64,000 nucleotides of DNA from an uncultured Lachnospiraceae bacterium (GCA_945609985.1 CALYZQ010000001.1:24167-88166), one strand, 5' to 3'. Positions 1 through 9,734 are shown, counted from the first letter of the stretch. Made by a program: numbers and translations. Notes: generated from the sequence alone by a model not told the origin.

Positions 1-1506
1 GCCTGCCTCCTTATCGGTGACATTGGTCTTACGGATAGCATCCAGAAGGGATGTTTTACCATGGTCAACGTGACCCATTACGCAGATAATGGGAGGTCTC
101 TCTACAAGATTCTCCTCTGCTTCCTCATCCTCTTTAAGAAGCTCTTCAATCACGTCAACCTTAACTTCCTTCTCACACAGAATCTCGTATTCCATAGCGA
201 TATTCTCTGCATCCTCATAGGAAATCTCCTGGTTAACGGTTACAATCTTGCCTTCCATAAACAGCTTCTTTACAATAGCGGAAGGCTGTATCTTCATCTT
301 ATCAGCCAAATCCTTGATAGTGATGGTCTCCGGAAGTACAATAACCTTGATAACCTCCTCAACTACCTCTTCCTTCTTCTTTTCAGGCTTGATGAATCTG
401 CCGGGCTTGTTCTTTAAATTCTCGTCCTCTTCATACATCAAGTCCTTTTTGTTGCGCTTATCCTTCTCTTGGCTTAAACGTCTCTTGTCTTCACCGCTCT
501 TCTTTTCAATATCCTTAACGGGCGCAGCATCTCCGCCAAAATTCTTGGAGGCTTTGTTGTCTCTGTCTCTGAACTGACCGCCTCTGTTATCTCTGCCGTC
601 TCTGCCATCACGTCCATCCTTACCGTCACGTCCGCCGCCGTTAAAGCCACGTCCGCTGCCTGCATTATTACCGAAACGACGGTCTGATTGACCTCCTTCA
701 AAGCCGGGTCTTGCAGGTCTGTTGTTAAAGCCTCCCTGTCTGTCTCCCTGAGGTCTGTCTCCCTGGGGACGATTACCCTGAGGTCTGTCGCCCCTGTTTG
801 CATTCTGACCAAAGCCGGGACGGTTTCCTCTGTCTCCCTGAGGGCGCTCACCCTGGGGTCTGTCTCCCTGAGGACGGTTACCCTGCTGACGATTGTCAAT
901 GCGATTGTCTCTTCCGGGTCTTGCCTGTGCCTGACCGTTCTGTGACCTGGTCTGCTGTTCTTTCTGTACCTGTTCTGTCTGTACCTTCTCCACCTGTTCA
1001 GGTGCCTCCTGAACGGGACGCTTCGGTTGCTGCTTCTGCGTATCAGGAACCATCTGTACACTGGGTGTAGGGGAAGGAGGTGTCAAAGGCTTAATAGGAC
1101 GCACCGGCGCCTGTGCCTGCGGTCTGTTGCCGTTCATTCCACCTTGGGGACGCTTCTGCTGTCCCTGTCCCTGAGGGCGCTGCTGATTATTGCCGGAGTG
1201 CTGACCGGGCATTTTAGAGTTCTGGGGGTTACTTACGAAGATAATTTTCTTTTTCTTCTTGGGTGCCTCCTCAGAAGCCTCCTCCTTAACGGGCTCAGCT
1301 GCCTTCTTTTCCGGAGCAGGAGCAGGCTTTTCTTCCTTCTTCCCGAAAGCCTTTCTGGTCATCTGCGCAGCATCCTCCTCAACAGAGCTCTGTGCAGCCT
1401 TTGCCTCTATTCCTTTCTCCTGTAAAAAGCTCAATATATCTTTACTTTGCATTCCTAATTCTTTTGCGAGTTCATGTACCTTTATTTTCGCCATGCTTTC
1501 CTCCAT
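1..1506 (-). CDS. infB: Translation initiation factor IF-2 (N-terminal part, runs off the window start)
   Basis: Minus-strand translation MEESMAKIKVHELAKELGMQSKDILSFLQEKG...RPPIICVMGHVDHGKTSLLDAIRKTNVTDKEAG: IF-2 N-terminal domain and G1 motif GHVDHGKT. AGGAGG lies upstream of the ATG at 1506; an alternative start is 1494. Confidence 0.96.
   Translation of the reverse strand, partial: MEESMAKIKVHELAKELGMQSKDILSFLQEKGIEAKAAQSSVEEDAAQMTRKAFGKKEEKPAPAPEKKAAEPVKEEASEEAPKKKKKIIFVSNPQNSKMPGQHSGNNQQRPQGQGQQKRPQGGMNGNRPQAQAPVRPIKPLTPPSPTPSVQMVPDTQKQQPKRPVQEAPEQVEKVQTEQVQKEQQTRSQNGQAQARPGRDNRIDNRQQGNRPQGDRPQGERPQGDRGNRPGFGQNANRGDRPQGNRPQGDRPQGDRQGGFNNRPARPGFEGGQSDRRFGNNAGSGRGFNGGGRDGKDGRDGRDGRDNRGGQFRDRDNKASKNFGGDAAPVKDIEKKSGEDKRRLSQEKDKRNKKDLMYEEDENLKNKPGRFIKPEKKKEEVVEEVIKVIVLPETITIKDLADKMKIQPSAIVKKLFMEGKIVTVNQEISYEDAENIAMEYEILCEKEVKVDVIEELLKEDEEAEENLVERPPIICVMGHVDHGKTSLLDAIRKTNVTDKEAG
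700..910 (-). repeat. Degenerate tandem repeat coding (N/D/E)RPQG units in the IF-2 linker
   Basis: Translation GNRPQGDRPQGERPQGDRGNRPGFGQNANRGDRPQGNRPQGDRPQGDRQGG; DNA shows repeated ccctgaggtctgtct-like units. Confidence 0.8.
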
Positions 1507-1525
1507 TTCTGCCTCCTGCGGCATC

Positions 1526-1864
1526 TTACCTGTTTTCCAGTTGTGTGATAATTGCATTTGCCAAGCCTTCATCGCACACACCTACCGAAGACCGCAGGTC
1601 CTTTCCGATTGCCCGACCCAAATCTTCCTTTGTTCCATATTCATATACCGGAATCTCATAAAAAGAACATTTATTGTGAAACAGCTTTTTGGTATTGTCC
1701 GAAGCATCCTCCGCTATGATGACTACCATTACATCACCGCATTTTACGGCTTCAATCGTCTGAAACTCACCACTTACCAGATTTTTGCCTCTCATCGCCA
1801 ATCCCAATAATGCCAATACTTTACTGCGCTTCAATTGTGTCAAACTCCTTTTCCAACTCCTCAT
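1526..1864 (-). CDS. L7Ae/L30e-family putative RNA-binding protein (YlxQ-like)
   Basis: MRSWKRSLTQLKRSKVLALLGLAMRGKNLVSGEFQTIEAVKCGDVMVVIIAEDASDNTKK...; position between ylxR and infB. Start uncertain (1864, or TTG at 1843). Confidence 0.85.
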   Translation of the reverse strand: MRSWKRSLTQLKRSKVLALLGLAMRGKNLVSGEFQTIEAVKCGDVMVVIIAEDASDNTKKLFHNKCSFYEIPVYEYGTKEDLGRAIGKDLRSSVGVCDEGLANAIITQLENR

Positions 1865-2093
1865 ATACTTCCTGAGGGATACTGATCTTAAAGGAGCGCT
1901 CCAGACCCTTGTTCTTTCTGGCTGCCTGTAAACACCCAAGGCTTTTACAAACATATGCGCCTCTTCCGTTCTTTTTGCCTGTTACATCCAGACAAATTTC
2001 TCCTTCTGCGGTCTTTAAGACTCTCATCATTTCTTTTTTGCCCTTCATTTCACCGCAGCCAACACACTGTCTCAAAGGAATCTTTTTAGCCAT
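1821..2093 (-). CDS. rnpM: YlxR/RnpM family RNA-binding protein
   Basis: MAKKIPLRQCVGCGEMKGKKEMMRVLK...GRGAYVCKSLGCLQAARKNKGLERSF: DUF448/YlxR signature and nusA-infB context. Confidence 0.92.
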   Translation of the reverse strand: MAKKIPLRQCVGCGEMKGKKEMMRVLKTAEGEICLDVTGKKNGRGAYVCKSLGCLQAARKNKGLERSFKISIPQEVYEELEKEFDTIEAQ

Positions 2094-2101
2094 TGCAAAT
2101 C

Positions 2102-3232
2102 TTACTCCTCATATTCTTCTTCGTAATCATCGTCATAGTCATCATCAATATAGTCTTCGTAACGGAAGCCTTCCGCATCCTTAGCCTGTGTCTCAGACTT
2201 AATATCGATCTTATAGCCTGTCAGTCTTGCTGCCAGTCTTGCATTCTGTCCTTCCTTACCGATAGCCAGTGACAGCTGATAATCAGGAACGACTACCTTT
2301 GCAGTCTTCTCATCAGGATCTGCAAATACAGCTACAATCTTTGCAGGAGACAGCGCATTCTGAATCAGATTACCGGGGTTCTCGTCCCAGTTTACAATAT
2401 CAATCTTCTCGCCTCTAAGCTCTTCTACGATTGCATTTACTCTGGCACCGTTCATACCTACACATGCTCCCACTGCATCCACATTGGGGTTATTGCTCCA
2501 AACGGCAATCTTGGTACGGCTTCCGGCCTCTCTTGCAATACTCTTAATCTCTACGGTACCATCCTTTATCTCGGTAACCTCAGACTCAAACAGTCTCTTA
2601 ACAAGTTCGGGATGAGTACGGCTTACATTGATTCTGGGTCCCTTGGGAGTGCTCTTAACCTCAAGCACATATACCTTGATACGCTCTGTGGGACGGAACA
2701 CCTCACCCTTTACCTGCTCATTCTCAGTCAGCATGGCATCGGCCTTACCTAAGTTAATACTGATATTCTTACCGATATAACGCTGAACCACACCGGTTAT
2801 CACATCCTTTTCCTTCTCGAAATACTGGTTGTAAATAACACTTCTCTCTTCCTCACGGATTTTCTGCAAAATAACGTTCTTTGCATTCTGTGTGGCAATA
2901 CGTCCAAACTCCTTGGACTTAATCTCTACATTTAAGATATCACCAACCTGTACCTTCTTGGAAAGCTCCTTGGCATCATCAAAGGCAATCTGCAGGCAAT
3001 CGTCCTCTACCTCCTCAGCGGTAGCAACAACTTCCTTTTCTGCATATACCAGAAAATCACATGTTTCACGGTTGATTTCAACCTTTACGTTATCAGCCTT
3101 ACCAAAATGGTTCTTGCAGGCTGTCATCAAAGAATTCTCAATCGCTTCAAACAGTGTCTCTTTGCTGATTTCCTTCTCCTTTTCTAAAATGTCAAGTGCC
3201 TCCATTAATTCCTTGTTCATCATTTCCTCCAT
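2102..3232 (-). CDS. nusA: Transcription termination/antitermination factor NusA
   Basis: MNKELMEALDILEKEKEISKETLFEAIENSLMTACKNHFG...; S1/KH regions (VGACVGMNGARVNAIVEELRGEKIDIV; AIGKEGQNARLAARLTGYKIDI). Confidence 0.97.
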   Translation of the reverse strand: MEEMMNKELMEALDILEKEKEISKETLFEAIENSLMTACKNHFGKADNVKVEINRETCDFLVYAEKEVVATAEEVEDDCLQIAFDDAKELSKKVQVGDILNVEIKSKEFGRIATQNAKNVILQKIREEERSVIYNQYFEKEKDVITGVVQRYIGKNISINLGKADAMLTENEQVKGEVFRPTERIKVYVLEVKSTPKGPRINVSRTHPELVKRLFESEVTEIKDGTVEIKSIAREAGSRTKIAVWSNNPNVDAVGACVGMNGARVNAIVEELRGEKIDIVNWDENPGNLIQNALSPAKIVAVFADPDEKTAKVVVPDYQLSLAIGKEGQNARLAARLTGYKIDIKSETQAKDAEGFRYEDYIDDDYDDDYEEEYEE

Positions 3233-3260
3233 TTCCGGCGCTTACGCCTGTCATTTTCCT

Positions 3261-3725
3261 TTAGAAATCTAACGCTAATCTTATCAGTGCTATTTCTGCC
3301 CGATTAAAAGTTCGCGGTGCATTTTCTTCCATAATGGTAATACTTTCCTCATCAAAGCTCTCCAGCACACCTGCAAACTCCTTGCATTTATCAATGGGCT
3401 TAAAAAGCTTGACTTCCACTTTCTGTCCGATACTCTTTTGCAGATGCTTATCCTTTTTAAGGCTTCTTCCAAGTCCCGGACTGCTGACCTCCAAAATGTA
3501 GGCTTCCGGTATGAAATCCTCTTTATCCAGAGCTTCTGAAAGTGCTCTGCTCACATTCTCGCAGTCGATAATGTTTACACCCTCCGGCTTGTCGATGTAG
3601 GCACGCAGGTAATAATCACTGCCCTCCTTTGCATACTCCACATCGTAAATCTCCACGCCGAATTTTTCTGTGATTGGCAAAAGAAGCTGTTCGCACTTTG
3701 CCTCATAGGTTTCCCGTTTTGACAT
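3261..3725 (-). CDS. rimP: Ribosome maturation factor RimP
   Basis: MSKRETYEAKCEQLLLPITEKFGVEIYDVEYAKEGSDYYLRAYIDKPEGVNIIDCENVSRALSEALDKED...; upstream of nusA. Confidence 0.95.
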   Translation of the reverse strand: MSKRETYEAKCEQLLLPITEKFGVEIYDVEYAKEGSDYYLRAYIDKPEGVNIIDCENVSRALSEALDKEDFIPEAYILEVSSPGLGRSLKKDKHLQKSIGQKVEVKLFKPIDKCKEFAGVLESFDEESITIMEENAPRTFNRAEIALIRLALDF

Positions 3726-3741
3726 GTAAATCCTCCGTTAT

Positions 3742-3865
3742 TTTTCATTGGTGGTAAATTGGCATCAGCATAAAGGAAACTGCTATCGCCAATTCCGACC
3801 CACACCAAATTCTCGCCTTGGTTTACAAGGCAAATAAGAAAGAGTGGCGCGCGTCCACTCTTACT
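3742..3865 (-). ncRNA. Structured 5' leader of the rimP-nusA-infB operon (candidate cis-regulatory RNA)
   Basis: Minus-strand stems: AGAGTGG/CCACTCT (3841-3861), GCCTTG/CAAGGC (3815-3831), and TTGGTG/CACCAA (about 3748-3808) enclosing AATTGGC/GCCAATT and AGCA/TGCT, just upstream of the rimP RBS and ATG. Confidence 0.55.
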
Positions 3866-3928
3866 CTAGTATCATTATTTAGCTATATTGTAGTATAGTA
3901 CCTATTTCTCCATATGTCAAGGGGTATT

Positions 3929-5695
3929 TTACATTCTCTCAGGTGCAGAGAATCCCAAAACATCAATACAGGTCTCCAGAATATCTCTGGTGAGAGCAAG
4001 CAGTGCAATCCAGCCCGCCTTCTTCTCTTCATCCTCCTCAGTAAGAATCTTGGTCTCATGGTAAAAATGATTGAAGGCATTTGCCAAATCATAGATATAT
4101 GCACAAATCTTGTGAGGTGCCGCCTCGTCACAAGCCGCCTGCATCATGGCATTGAACTGTGCAAGCTGCATCATCAGAGCCTTCTCGGAATCGTTTACCG
4201 CCTCTTTAAGAGCCGCCTCTGCTACCTTACCGCCCTGCTCTACATATTTTGCCAAAATAGATTTGATACGCACGATAGTGTACAAAATATACGGACCGGT
4301 ATCTCCCTCAAAAGAGGTAAATCTCTCAATATCAAACACATAATCCTTGGACGCCTGATTGGACAAATCACCGTACTTAAGCGCAGAGATTGCCACCATA
4401 TCCGCAACCTGCTTTGCCTCTTCCTCTGGCATATCGCGTCCCTCCAATATCTTGCGGTACATCTCTTCCCTGGTCTCGCTGATAAGATTCTCCAGGCGCA
4501 TTACACCGCCGTCCCTGGTCTTGAAGGGCTTTCCATCCTTGCCGTTCATGGTACCAAAGCCAATCCAGAGAAGCTTGGTATCCTCAGTTACCAGCTTGGT
4601 CTTTCTTGCACAGCGGAATACCTGGTCAAAATACAAATCCTGACGCTTATCGGTCAGATAAATCAACTCGTCGGGCGCATACAGCTTCATACGCTCCATA
4701 ATGGTAGCCAAGTCTGTGGTATTATAAAGAGACGCTCCGTCTGATTTTAAAATCATACAGGGAGGTACTTCCTTGGTGTCAGTCTCTTCCTTGACATCCA
4801 CAACCAGCGCACCGTCACTAATATAGGCATAGCCCTCCTCCTTCATGTATTTTACCATGTCAGGAATCAGGTCATGCACGTCGCTTTCGCCCTTCCAAAG
4901 GTCAAACTCCACGTTCAGACTGCCGTAATTTTTCTTAAGGTCAGTGACAGATACATCCAAAATATGTTTCCAAAGAGCGCGATATCCTCTCACACCGCTT
5001 TGCAGCTTAAAGGTTGCCTCCATGGCACGGGCTTTGTACTGCGGGTCCTCCTTGGACTTTGCACTTGCAGCAGGATAGATTTCCTCCAGTTCAGAAATAG
5101 TGAATGGTGCCTCTTTTGGATATTCTCCCTCAAAGCTTTCATCAAAATAAACCAAATCCGGCTGTCTGTCCTGCACACCGGTAATCACCAGACCCATCTG
5201 GAGACCCCAGTCACCCAAATGCACATCACCGATTGCCTCATGTCCTGCATAGCGGTAGATACGCTTAATACTTTCACCGATTACTGCAGAACGGATATGT
5301 CCCACATGCAGGGGCTTTGCCACATTGGCTCCACCATAATCTACCATTACCTTCTTAGGTCTTTCAGGCATGTCCAGACCAAACTTTGCATCCCCGCGCA
5401 TACCCTTGATATATTCTGTCAGAAAGCTCTCCGTAATCTTTAAATTAAGAAAGCCCGGAGTAACTGCCTGCACATCACCAAACACTTTGCTGTCTTTAAG
5501 CTTGTCTGCCACTTCATTTGCAATCATAATGGGAGCCTTTTTGTACTGCTTCGCTCCTGCCATAGCACCGTTACACTGATACTCACACAAGTCAGGTCTG
5601 TTGGAAATGGTCACTCTTCCCAAAGTCTTATCATAGCCTGCTGCCTCAAAGGCACTTTGCATTTCTTCTGTCAGCATATCCAAAAGCTTTTTCAT
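3929..5695 (-). CDS. argS: Arginyl-tRNA synthetase
   Basis: MKKLLDMLTEEMQSAFEAAGY...VDYGGANVAKPLHVGHIRSAVIGESIKRIYRYAG (class I HIGH-like motif)...; C-terminal DALR region. Confidence 0.96.
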   Translation of the reverse strand: MKKLLDMLTEEMQSAFEAAGYDKTLGRVTISNRPDLCEYQCNGAMAGAKQYKKAPIMIANEVADKLKDSKVFGDVQAVTPGFLNLKITESFLTEYIKGMRGDAKFGLDMPERPKKVMVDYGGANVAKPLHVGHIRSAVIGESIKRIYRYAGHEAIGDVHLGDWGLQMGLVITGVQDRQPDLVYFDESFEGEYPKEAPFTISELEEIYPAASAKSKEDPQYKARAMEATFKLQSGVRGYRALWKHILDVSVTDLKKNYGSLNVEFDLWKGESDVHDLIPDMVKYMKEEGYAYISDGALVVDVKEETDTKEVPPCMILKSDGASLYNTTDLATIMERMKLYAPDELIYLTDKRQDLYFDQVFRCARKTKLVTEDTKLLWIGFGTMNGKDGKPFKTRDGGVMRLENLISETREEMYRKILEGRDMPEEEAKQVADMVAISALKYGDLSNQASKDYVFDIERFTSFEGDTGPYILYTIVRIKSILAKYVEQGGKVAEAALKEAVNDSEKALMMQLAQFNAMMQAACDEAAPHKICAYIYDLANAFNHFYHETKILTEEDEEKKAGWIALLALTRDILETCIDVLGFSAPERM

Positions 5696-5759
5696 CTTTA
5701 TCATACCTCTTATCAAAAATAATGTTCTTGTAACAATTACCAATCCACTATAACTTATT

Positions 5760-6407
5760 TTACGCTTTCACGCAAGTGCGTTCTTGTGACATTCGTTCCG
5801 CTTTGGAAAAGCTACAACCACAGAAGTCCTGTCTGTAAAGCTCATACTGTACTGACAACTCTACAGAACGCTTATAGCCGTTTTTCTTTTTAAAATCAGA
5901 AGGAAGCCACGGCATCTTAAACTCCCAAGAAAGTTCTAGGCCGATCTCATTTAATTTTGCCGCATTTTTCAAAGGGCTTATGGTGAGTGTGGTACCGAAA
6001 TAGTCAAAGCCCTGCTCTTTTGCCCTCCGGGCAGTCTCCCTTAGGCGTAAGTCAAAGCATCGAAAACACCTTTCCGAACCTTCACCACACTGCTCGTATC
6101 CATTAACTGCTTCATAAAACCTCTCCGGCTCATAGTCCCCTTCCACAATTTTGATAGGATGCCCTTTCCCCTCCGCATTGTATGCAGCTATGAGGCGCTT
6201 CTGCTCCTCCACCCGCTTTTTGTACTCCGCGGAGGCTGAAATATTGGGATTATAATAAAATACAGTAATGTCAAAAAAGGGACAAAGATATTCCAGCACA
6301 TAGCTGCTACAGGGGGCACAACAGCTGTGAAGAAACAGCCTGGGTACCCTTCCCTGCAGCTTTTGTATGATGTTATCCAATTCCTTCTGATAATTCTTTT
6401 GATTCAT
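5760..6407 (-). CDS. queH: Epoxyqueuosine reductase QueH
   Basis: LFLHSCCAPCSSYVLEYL...ITVFYYNPNI...C..C..RCFRCFDLRLRETA...GFDYFGTTLTISPLKNA: DUF208/QueH cysteine motifs. Confidence 0.93.
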   Translation of the reverse strand: MNQKNYQKELDNIIQKLQGRVPRLFLHSCCAPCSSYVLEYLCPFFDITVFYYNPNISASAEYKKRVEEQKRLIAAYNAEGKGHPIKIVEGDYEPERFYEAVNGYEQCGEGSERCFRCFDLRLRETARRAKEQGFDYFGTTLTISPLKNAAKLNEIGLELSWEFKMPWLPSDFKKKNGYKRSVELSVQYELYRQDFCGCSFSKAERMSQERTCVKA

Positions 6408-6429
6408 AACCTTCCTCTTTTCAACACCA

Positions 6430-8001
6430 TTATGTCCGTATCTTAAAGGTCTTTGCTGCTAATTTGTACACCAAAATACTTGCCACAATACAATACAGAA
6501 CACTGAACACAATGGTTATCAGACAAAAATACAATGTGGGCGTTTTCATCTGCATAACACTGTAACAAACCCCATAGGTCACGAAGGTAATTATCTGATA
6601 CATACCGCTTTTTATCTCGGTTCCTTCATTATAGGGCTGTAACAGATAATAAATTGTAAGGTAGTGCACGGAGAAGAAAATACTCTGGCAAAGAACAGAA
6701 GCAATCATCACTACATAAATCACCGGCTTCTCTGTTCCACCCGATACAAACAATAACAGTGCCAGCCCCGCACTGATAACTGCTGCCGGAAGAAGATTTA
6801 CCTTGATAATCTCCCGCAGCCTTATCTGAAACAGTTGTAAAATGTAACCCGGTTTCTTGTAAAAGGAGTAGGTAAGCAGACTGTGGTCACAATTGATAAA
6901 CAACACACTGGTAAAACGCGTTCCCCTGTTAATGGCATACATAAAAAACAGAGTCATGGGAAATGCGTTTAAAAGCAAATCATTTACTTCTGCTTTAGCC
7001 TCCGGGAAGTACCAGAGAAGTCCCAATGATACCACAAACAATGCCGCACTGATTGCCGCTATCTTTTTTACTGACTTCCAAAGAATTTTCCGGTGTCTTT
7101 TGATAAAGAGCTCATTTAAGTATTCAAAGCCCTTGCGTTTACTCTGAATGGTAACATCCGTACTGATTTTTTTGAAGCTTTGCTCTTTTACCGCATCCTG
7201 GGCATTCTGCCTTATCGTTATGGTCTCGGACAGTATCTGTCTGTATACCTCTCTGTAATAGGAAAATCTCAATATTTTCCTTACACTAAAAAGTCCGGTA
7301 ATAACGCATACTGTCATTATCACACCGCACACAAACTTAGGAATCAAAATCCCCAATGCCGGTAATCCGTATGCCGCAGCCAGAAACAGCACTATCGCAA
7401 TCCACTGGAACTTTCCCAACAAGTTCTCATTGGTTGCTTCTCCTGTTCTTTCATACTTCCATAAAGATGTTACCGCCACGGTTATTTTGATACCGGCAAC
7501 AAAGAACGGAATCAGAATACACTGCCACAAAGGAAGTCCCGCCCCCAGTCCGAATATTATACCAAACAGTGTAAATCCTACCAATACCTTTATGATGGCA
7601 TATCCGTAATTGACAAGCGTATATTCTCTGGCGTTCATATTCAGACTCATCAGGGCATAAAACTTATCCCTGGTAGGATCAAACATATAGGTATTTACAA
7701 AGGAACCCAACATGGTAAGCAGCACTAACAAATGCAGGAACAGTCCTTCTGAAGATTCCGTTTTATATAGTGTGGATGCCAGTACAATCATCAGCAGAAA
7801 ATATAAAAATTTTCCCAAAAACACACAGATAACTTCCCATATCACAGAAAGCACATTCGCCAGAATTTTAAAGCCTCTTACCTGATACAAAGAGGAGGGC
7901 AAAATCTTTTTGAGCAGCGGAATCTGCTTTAATGCATATAAAATGCTGTTTACCCGGTAGGTATTCTTTAAAGCAAACGAGATACGCAGTGTCTTATTCA
8001 T
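6430..8001 (-). CDS. ABC transporter permease-like multi-pass membrane protein
   Basis: 523 aa with many hydrophobic segments; overlaps by 8 bp the downstream end of the ATPase gene 7994-8707. Confidence 0.8.
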   Translation of the reverse strand: MNKTLRISFALKNTYRVNSILYALKQIPLLKKILPSSLYQVRGFKILANVLSVIWEVICVFLGKFLYFLLMIVLASTLYKTESSEGLFLHLLVLLTMLGSFVNTYMFDPTRDKFYALMSLNMNAREYTLVNYGYAIIKVLVGFTLFGIIFGLGAGLPLWQCILIPFFVAGIKITVAVTSLWKYERTGEATNENLLGKFQWIAIVLFLAAAYGLPALGILIPKFVCGVIMTVCVITGLFSVRKILRFSYYREVYRQILSETITIRQNAQDAVKEQSFKKISTDVTIQSKRKGFEYLNELFIKRHRKILWKSVKKIAAISAALFVVSLGLLWYFPEAKAEVNDLLLNAFPMTLFFMYAINRGTRFTSVLFINCDHSLLTYSFYKKPGYILQLFQIRLREIIKVNLLPAAVISAGLALLLFVSGGTEKPVIYVVMIASVLCQSIFFSVHYLTIYYLLQPYNEGTEIKSGMYQIITFVTYGVCYSVMQMKTPTLYFCLITIVFSVLYCIVASILVYKLAAKTFKIRT

Positions 8002-8707
8002 TGCCGTCCTCCCTGAGTGCTTCGATAATCTTTTCTTTAAACTCTCTGCTGCCCAAATCGGCCTTATCTACAATTTCCAGCTCACCATGACTTAACAACA
8101 CGATTTCATCGCAAAGATCCAGTGCCAAATCCAGAATATGCGTAGAAAAAATCGTGATACGTCCCTCCTTTAAGGAGCGCAAAAGCTGTTTCATCTCCTC
8201 AGCAACCACTACATCGAGAGACGTAAGAGGTTCATCCAAAAGAAGAATGTTGGGTTTGGCAATGATATTGATAAGCATCTGCATCTTGTTTTTCATACCA
8301 TGGGAGTAATCCTTCAACAGCTTATCCCTGTCCTCCGGTGCAATGCTCATGGAATCAAAATATTCATCCAGTGGTCTGAGATCCTTGATGGATTCCTCAT
8401 GGATATCTACAAAAAACTTCAAAAACTCCCTGCCGGTGAGAAACTCCGGTACTGTAGGTGTGGACAATACGTACCCGATATCCTCCGGCACAGTCTCCCT
8501 GCGCTGTCCGTCCTCACTTATGTAAAAGCTTCCTCCGTCACTCTTTAAATCCTTGTTCAGGCAATTAAAAAGCGTAGTTTTACCTGCTCCGTTTCTCCCC
8601 AGAAGACCATAAATTTTGCCGGCTTCAAAGGTAAAGCTGATGTCCTTAAAAACCTGCTTTTTCTCAAAATTCTTTTCAAGGTGTTCAATAATAAATTTCA
8701 CTTTCAT
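7994..8707 (-). CDS. ABC transporter ATP-binding protein
   Basis: Walker A GLLGRNGAGKTTLF, signature YSHGMKNKMQ, Walker B NILLLDEPLTSLD. Start ATG 8707 or GTG 8719. Confidence 0.95.
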   Translation of the reverse strand: MKVKFIIEHLEKNFEKKQVFKDISFTFEAGKIYGLLGRNGAGKTTLFNCLNKDLKSDGGSFYISEDGQRRETVPEDIGYVLSTPTVPEFLTGREFLKFFVDIHEESIKDLRPLDEYFDSMSIAPEDRDKLLKDYSHGMKNKMQMLINIIAKPNILLLDEPLTSLDVVVAEEMKQLLRSLKEGRITIFSTHILDLALDLCDEIVLLSHGELEIVDKADLGSREFKEKIIEALREDGNE

Positions 8708-8751
8708 TCCCTCCTTCACCCTTATATACAGCGATTATATCATTCAAAGAA

Positions 8752-8782
8752 AAAAAGAGCAAGTTTCTTTCCTGCTCCCTTT
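8752..8782 (-). terminator. Intrinsic terminator of the sod gene
   Basis: Minus strand GAGCA-GGAAAGAAACT-TGCTC followed by TTTTTTT. Confidence 0.7.
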
Positions 8783-8789
8783 CACACAT

Positions 8790-9416
8790 TTATTGTCTTT
8801 CTTCGTAACGCTTCAATGCCTTTTTCCAATTAATCAGCAAAAACCAGCCCTCCACGTAATCTGCTCTTCTGTTCTGATACTGCAAATAGTATGCATGCTC
8901 CCATACATCCACTAAAAAAATAGGTGTGAAGAGTGTCAAATCAGGCACCTCCTGATTTGCCGTCTGCACAATGGATAATTTACCATCCTCGTCCGTTACA
9001 AGCCATGCCCAGCCGGAGCCGAATTTGGAAACTGCTGCCTGTTTCATCTGCTCCTTACAATTGTCATAAGAGCCAAAATCTCTAACGATGGCATCTGCCA
9101 GACTTCCCTCAGGCTGCTGACCGTCCACGCCCTTCATGGAATCAAAATATAATTCATGGTTATACACACCGCCGCCGTTATTGCGGATAGGTGTCTGTGC
9201 TGCCTTAGGAAGGCTGTCAATATCTGTCAGTAACTCTTTTAAGGTCATCTTCTGTAACTCAGCATAATCCGCCAATGCTTTATTCAGATTATCTACATAG
9301 GTTTTATAATGCTTATCATGATGAAACTTTAAGGTTTCTTCGTCCAGCACGGGACATAGCACATCATACGCGTAAGGTAAGGGACGTACCAAAAAAGGAT
9401 ATGTTTCTTTATTCAT
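8790..9416 (-). CDS. Superoxide dismutase (Fe/Mn family)
   Basis: MNKETYPFLVRPLPYAYDVLCPVLDEETLKFHHDKHYKTYVDNLN...NNGGGVYNHELYFDSM...GSGWAWLV...DVWEHAYYLQYQNRRADYVEGWF. Confidence 0.95.
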   Translation of the reverse strand: MNKETYPFLVRPLPYAYDVLCPVLDEETLKFHHDKHYKTYVDNLNKALADYAELQKMTLKELLTDIDSLPKAAQTPIRNNGGGVYNHELYFDSMKGVDGQQPEGSLADAIVRDFGSYDNCKEQMKQAAVSKFGSGWAWLVTDEDGKLSIVQTANQEVPDLTLFTPIFLVDVWEHAYYLQYQNRRADYVEGWFLLINWKKALKRYEERQ

Positions 9417-9472
9417 AGGAACACCTCGTTTTATACTTATTGATTCCTTTTTATGCTGGCGTGCACGCATCC

Positions 9473-9715
9473 GTGGATGGCGGAAGCCAGCGGGGAGACT
9501 TTTTCGTTCGTTGTGAAGGATGGTTGCATTTTCAAGCATTGTGCGAAGTGATACAGGGGAAATCAGCTCATGGATGAGCGATTTAGGCGCGCTCGCACAG
9601 GGATGTGTCTTGCGCGCCGACCCGTAAGATACGAAATCCATTCCGCAATGCTTAGAAAATACCCATCCGCAACTCCGAATCGAAAAAGTCTCCCCCGCTG
9701 GCTCCCGCTATCCAC
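9473..9715. repeat. Large imperfect palindrome (element A) with internal hairpins
   Basis: Left arm GTGGATGGCGGAAGCCAGCGGGGAGACTTTTTCG matches the reverse complement of the right arm GTGGATAGCGGGAGCCAGCGGGGGAGACTTTTTCG. Partial pairing continues inward (GGATGGTTGCATTTTCAAGCATTGTG vs GGATGGGTATTTTCTAAGCATTGCG). Core has AAATCAGCTCA-TGGA-TGAGCGATTTAGG then GGCGCGC...GCGCGCC. Confidence 0.85.
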
Positions 9716-9734
9716 AACTACGTACTCTCCTCAT

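Noticed and set aside
474-1061. 195-aa minus-strand ORF and several + ORFs (688-945, 798-1070, 1027-1425)
   Set aside because: Out-of-frame readings of the repetitive infB linker; R/T/E-rich artefactual composition.
3575-3808. 77-aa minus-strand ORF spanning the rimP leader
   Set aside because: Overlaps rimP out of frame and the structured leader.
3914-4744. 276-aa plus-strand ORF
   Set aside because: Antisense to argS; no RBS and non-protein-like composition.
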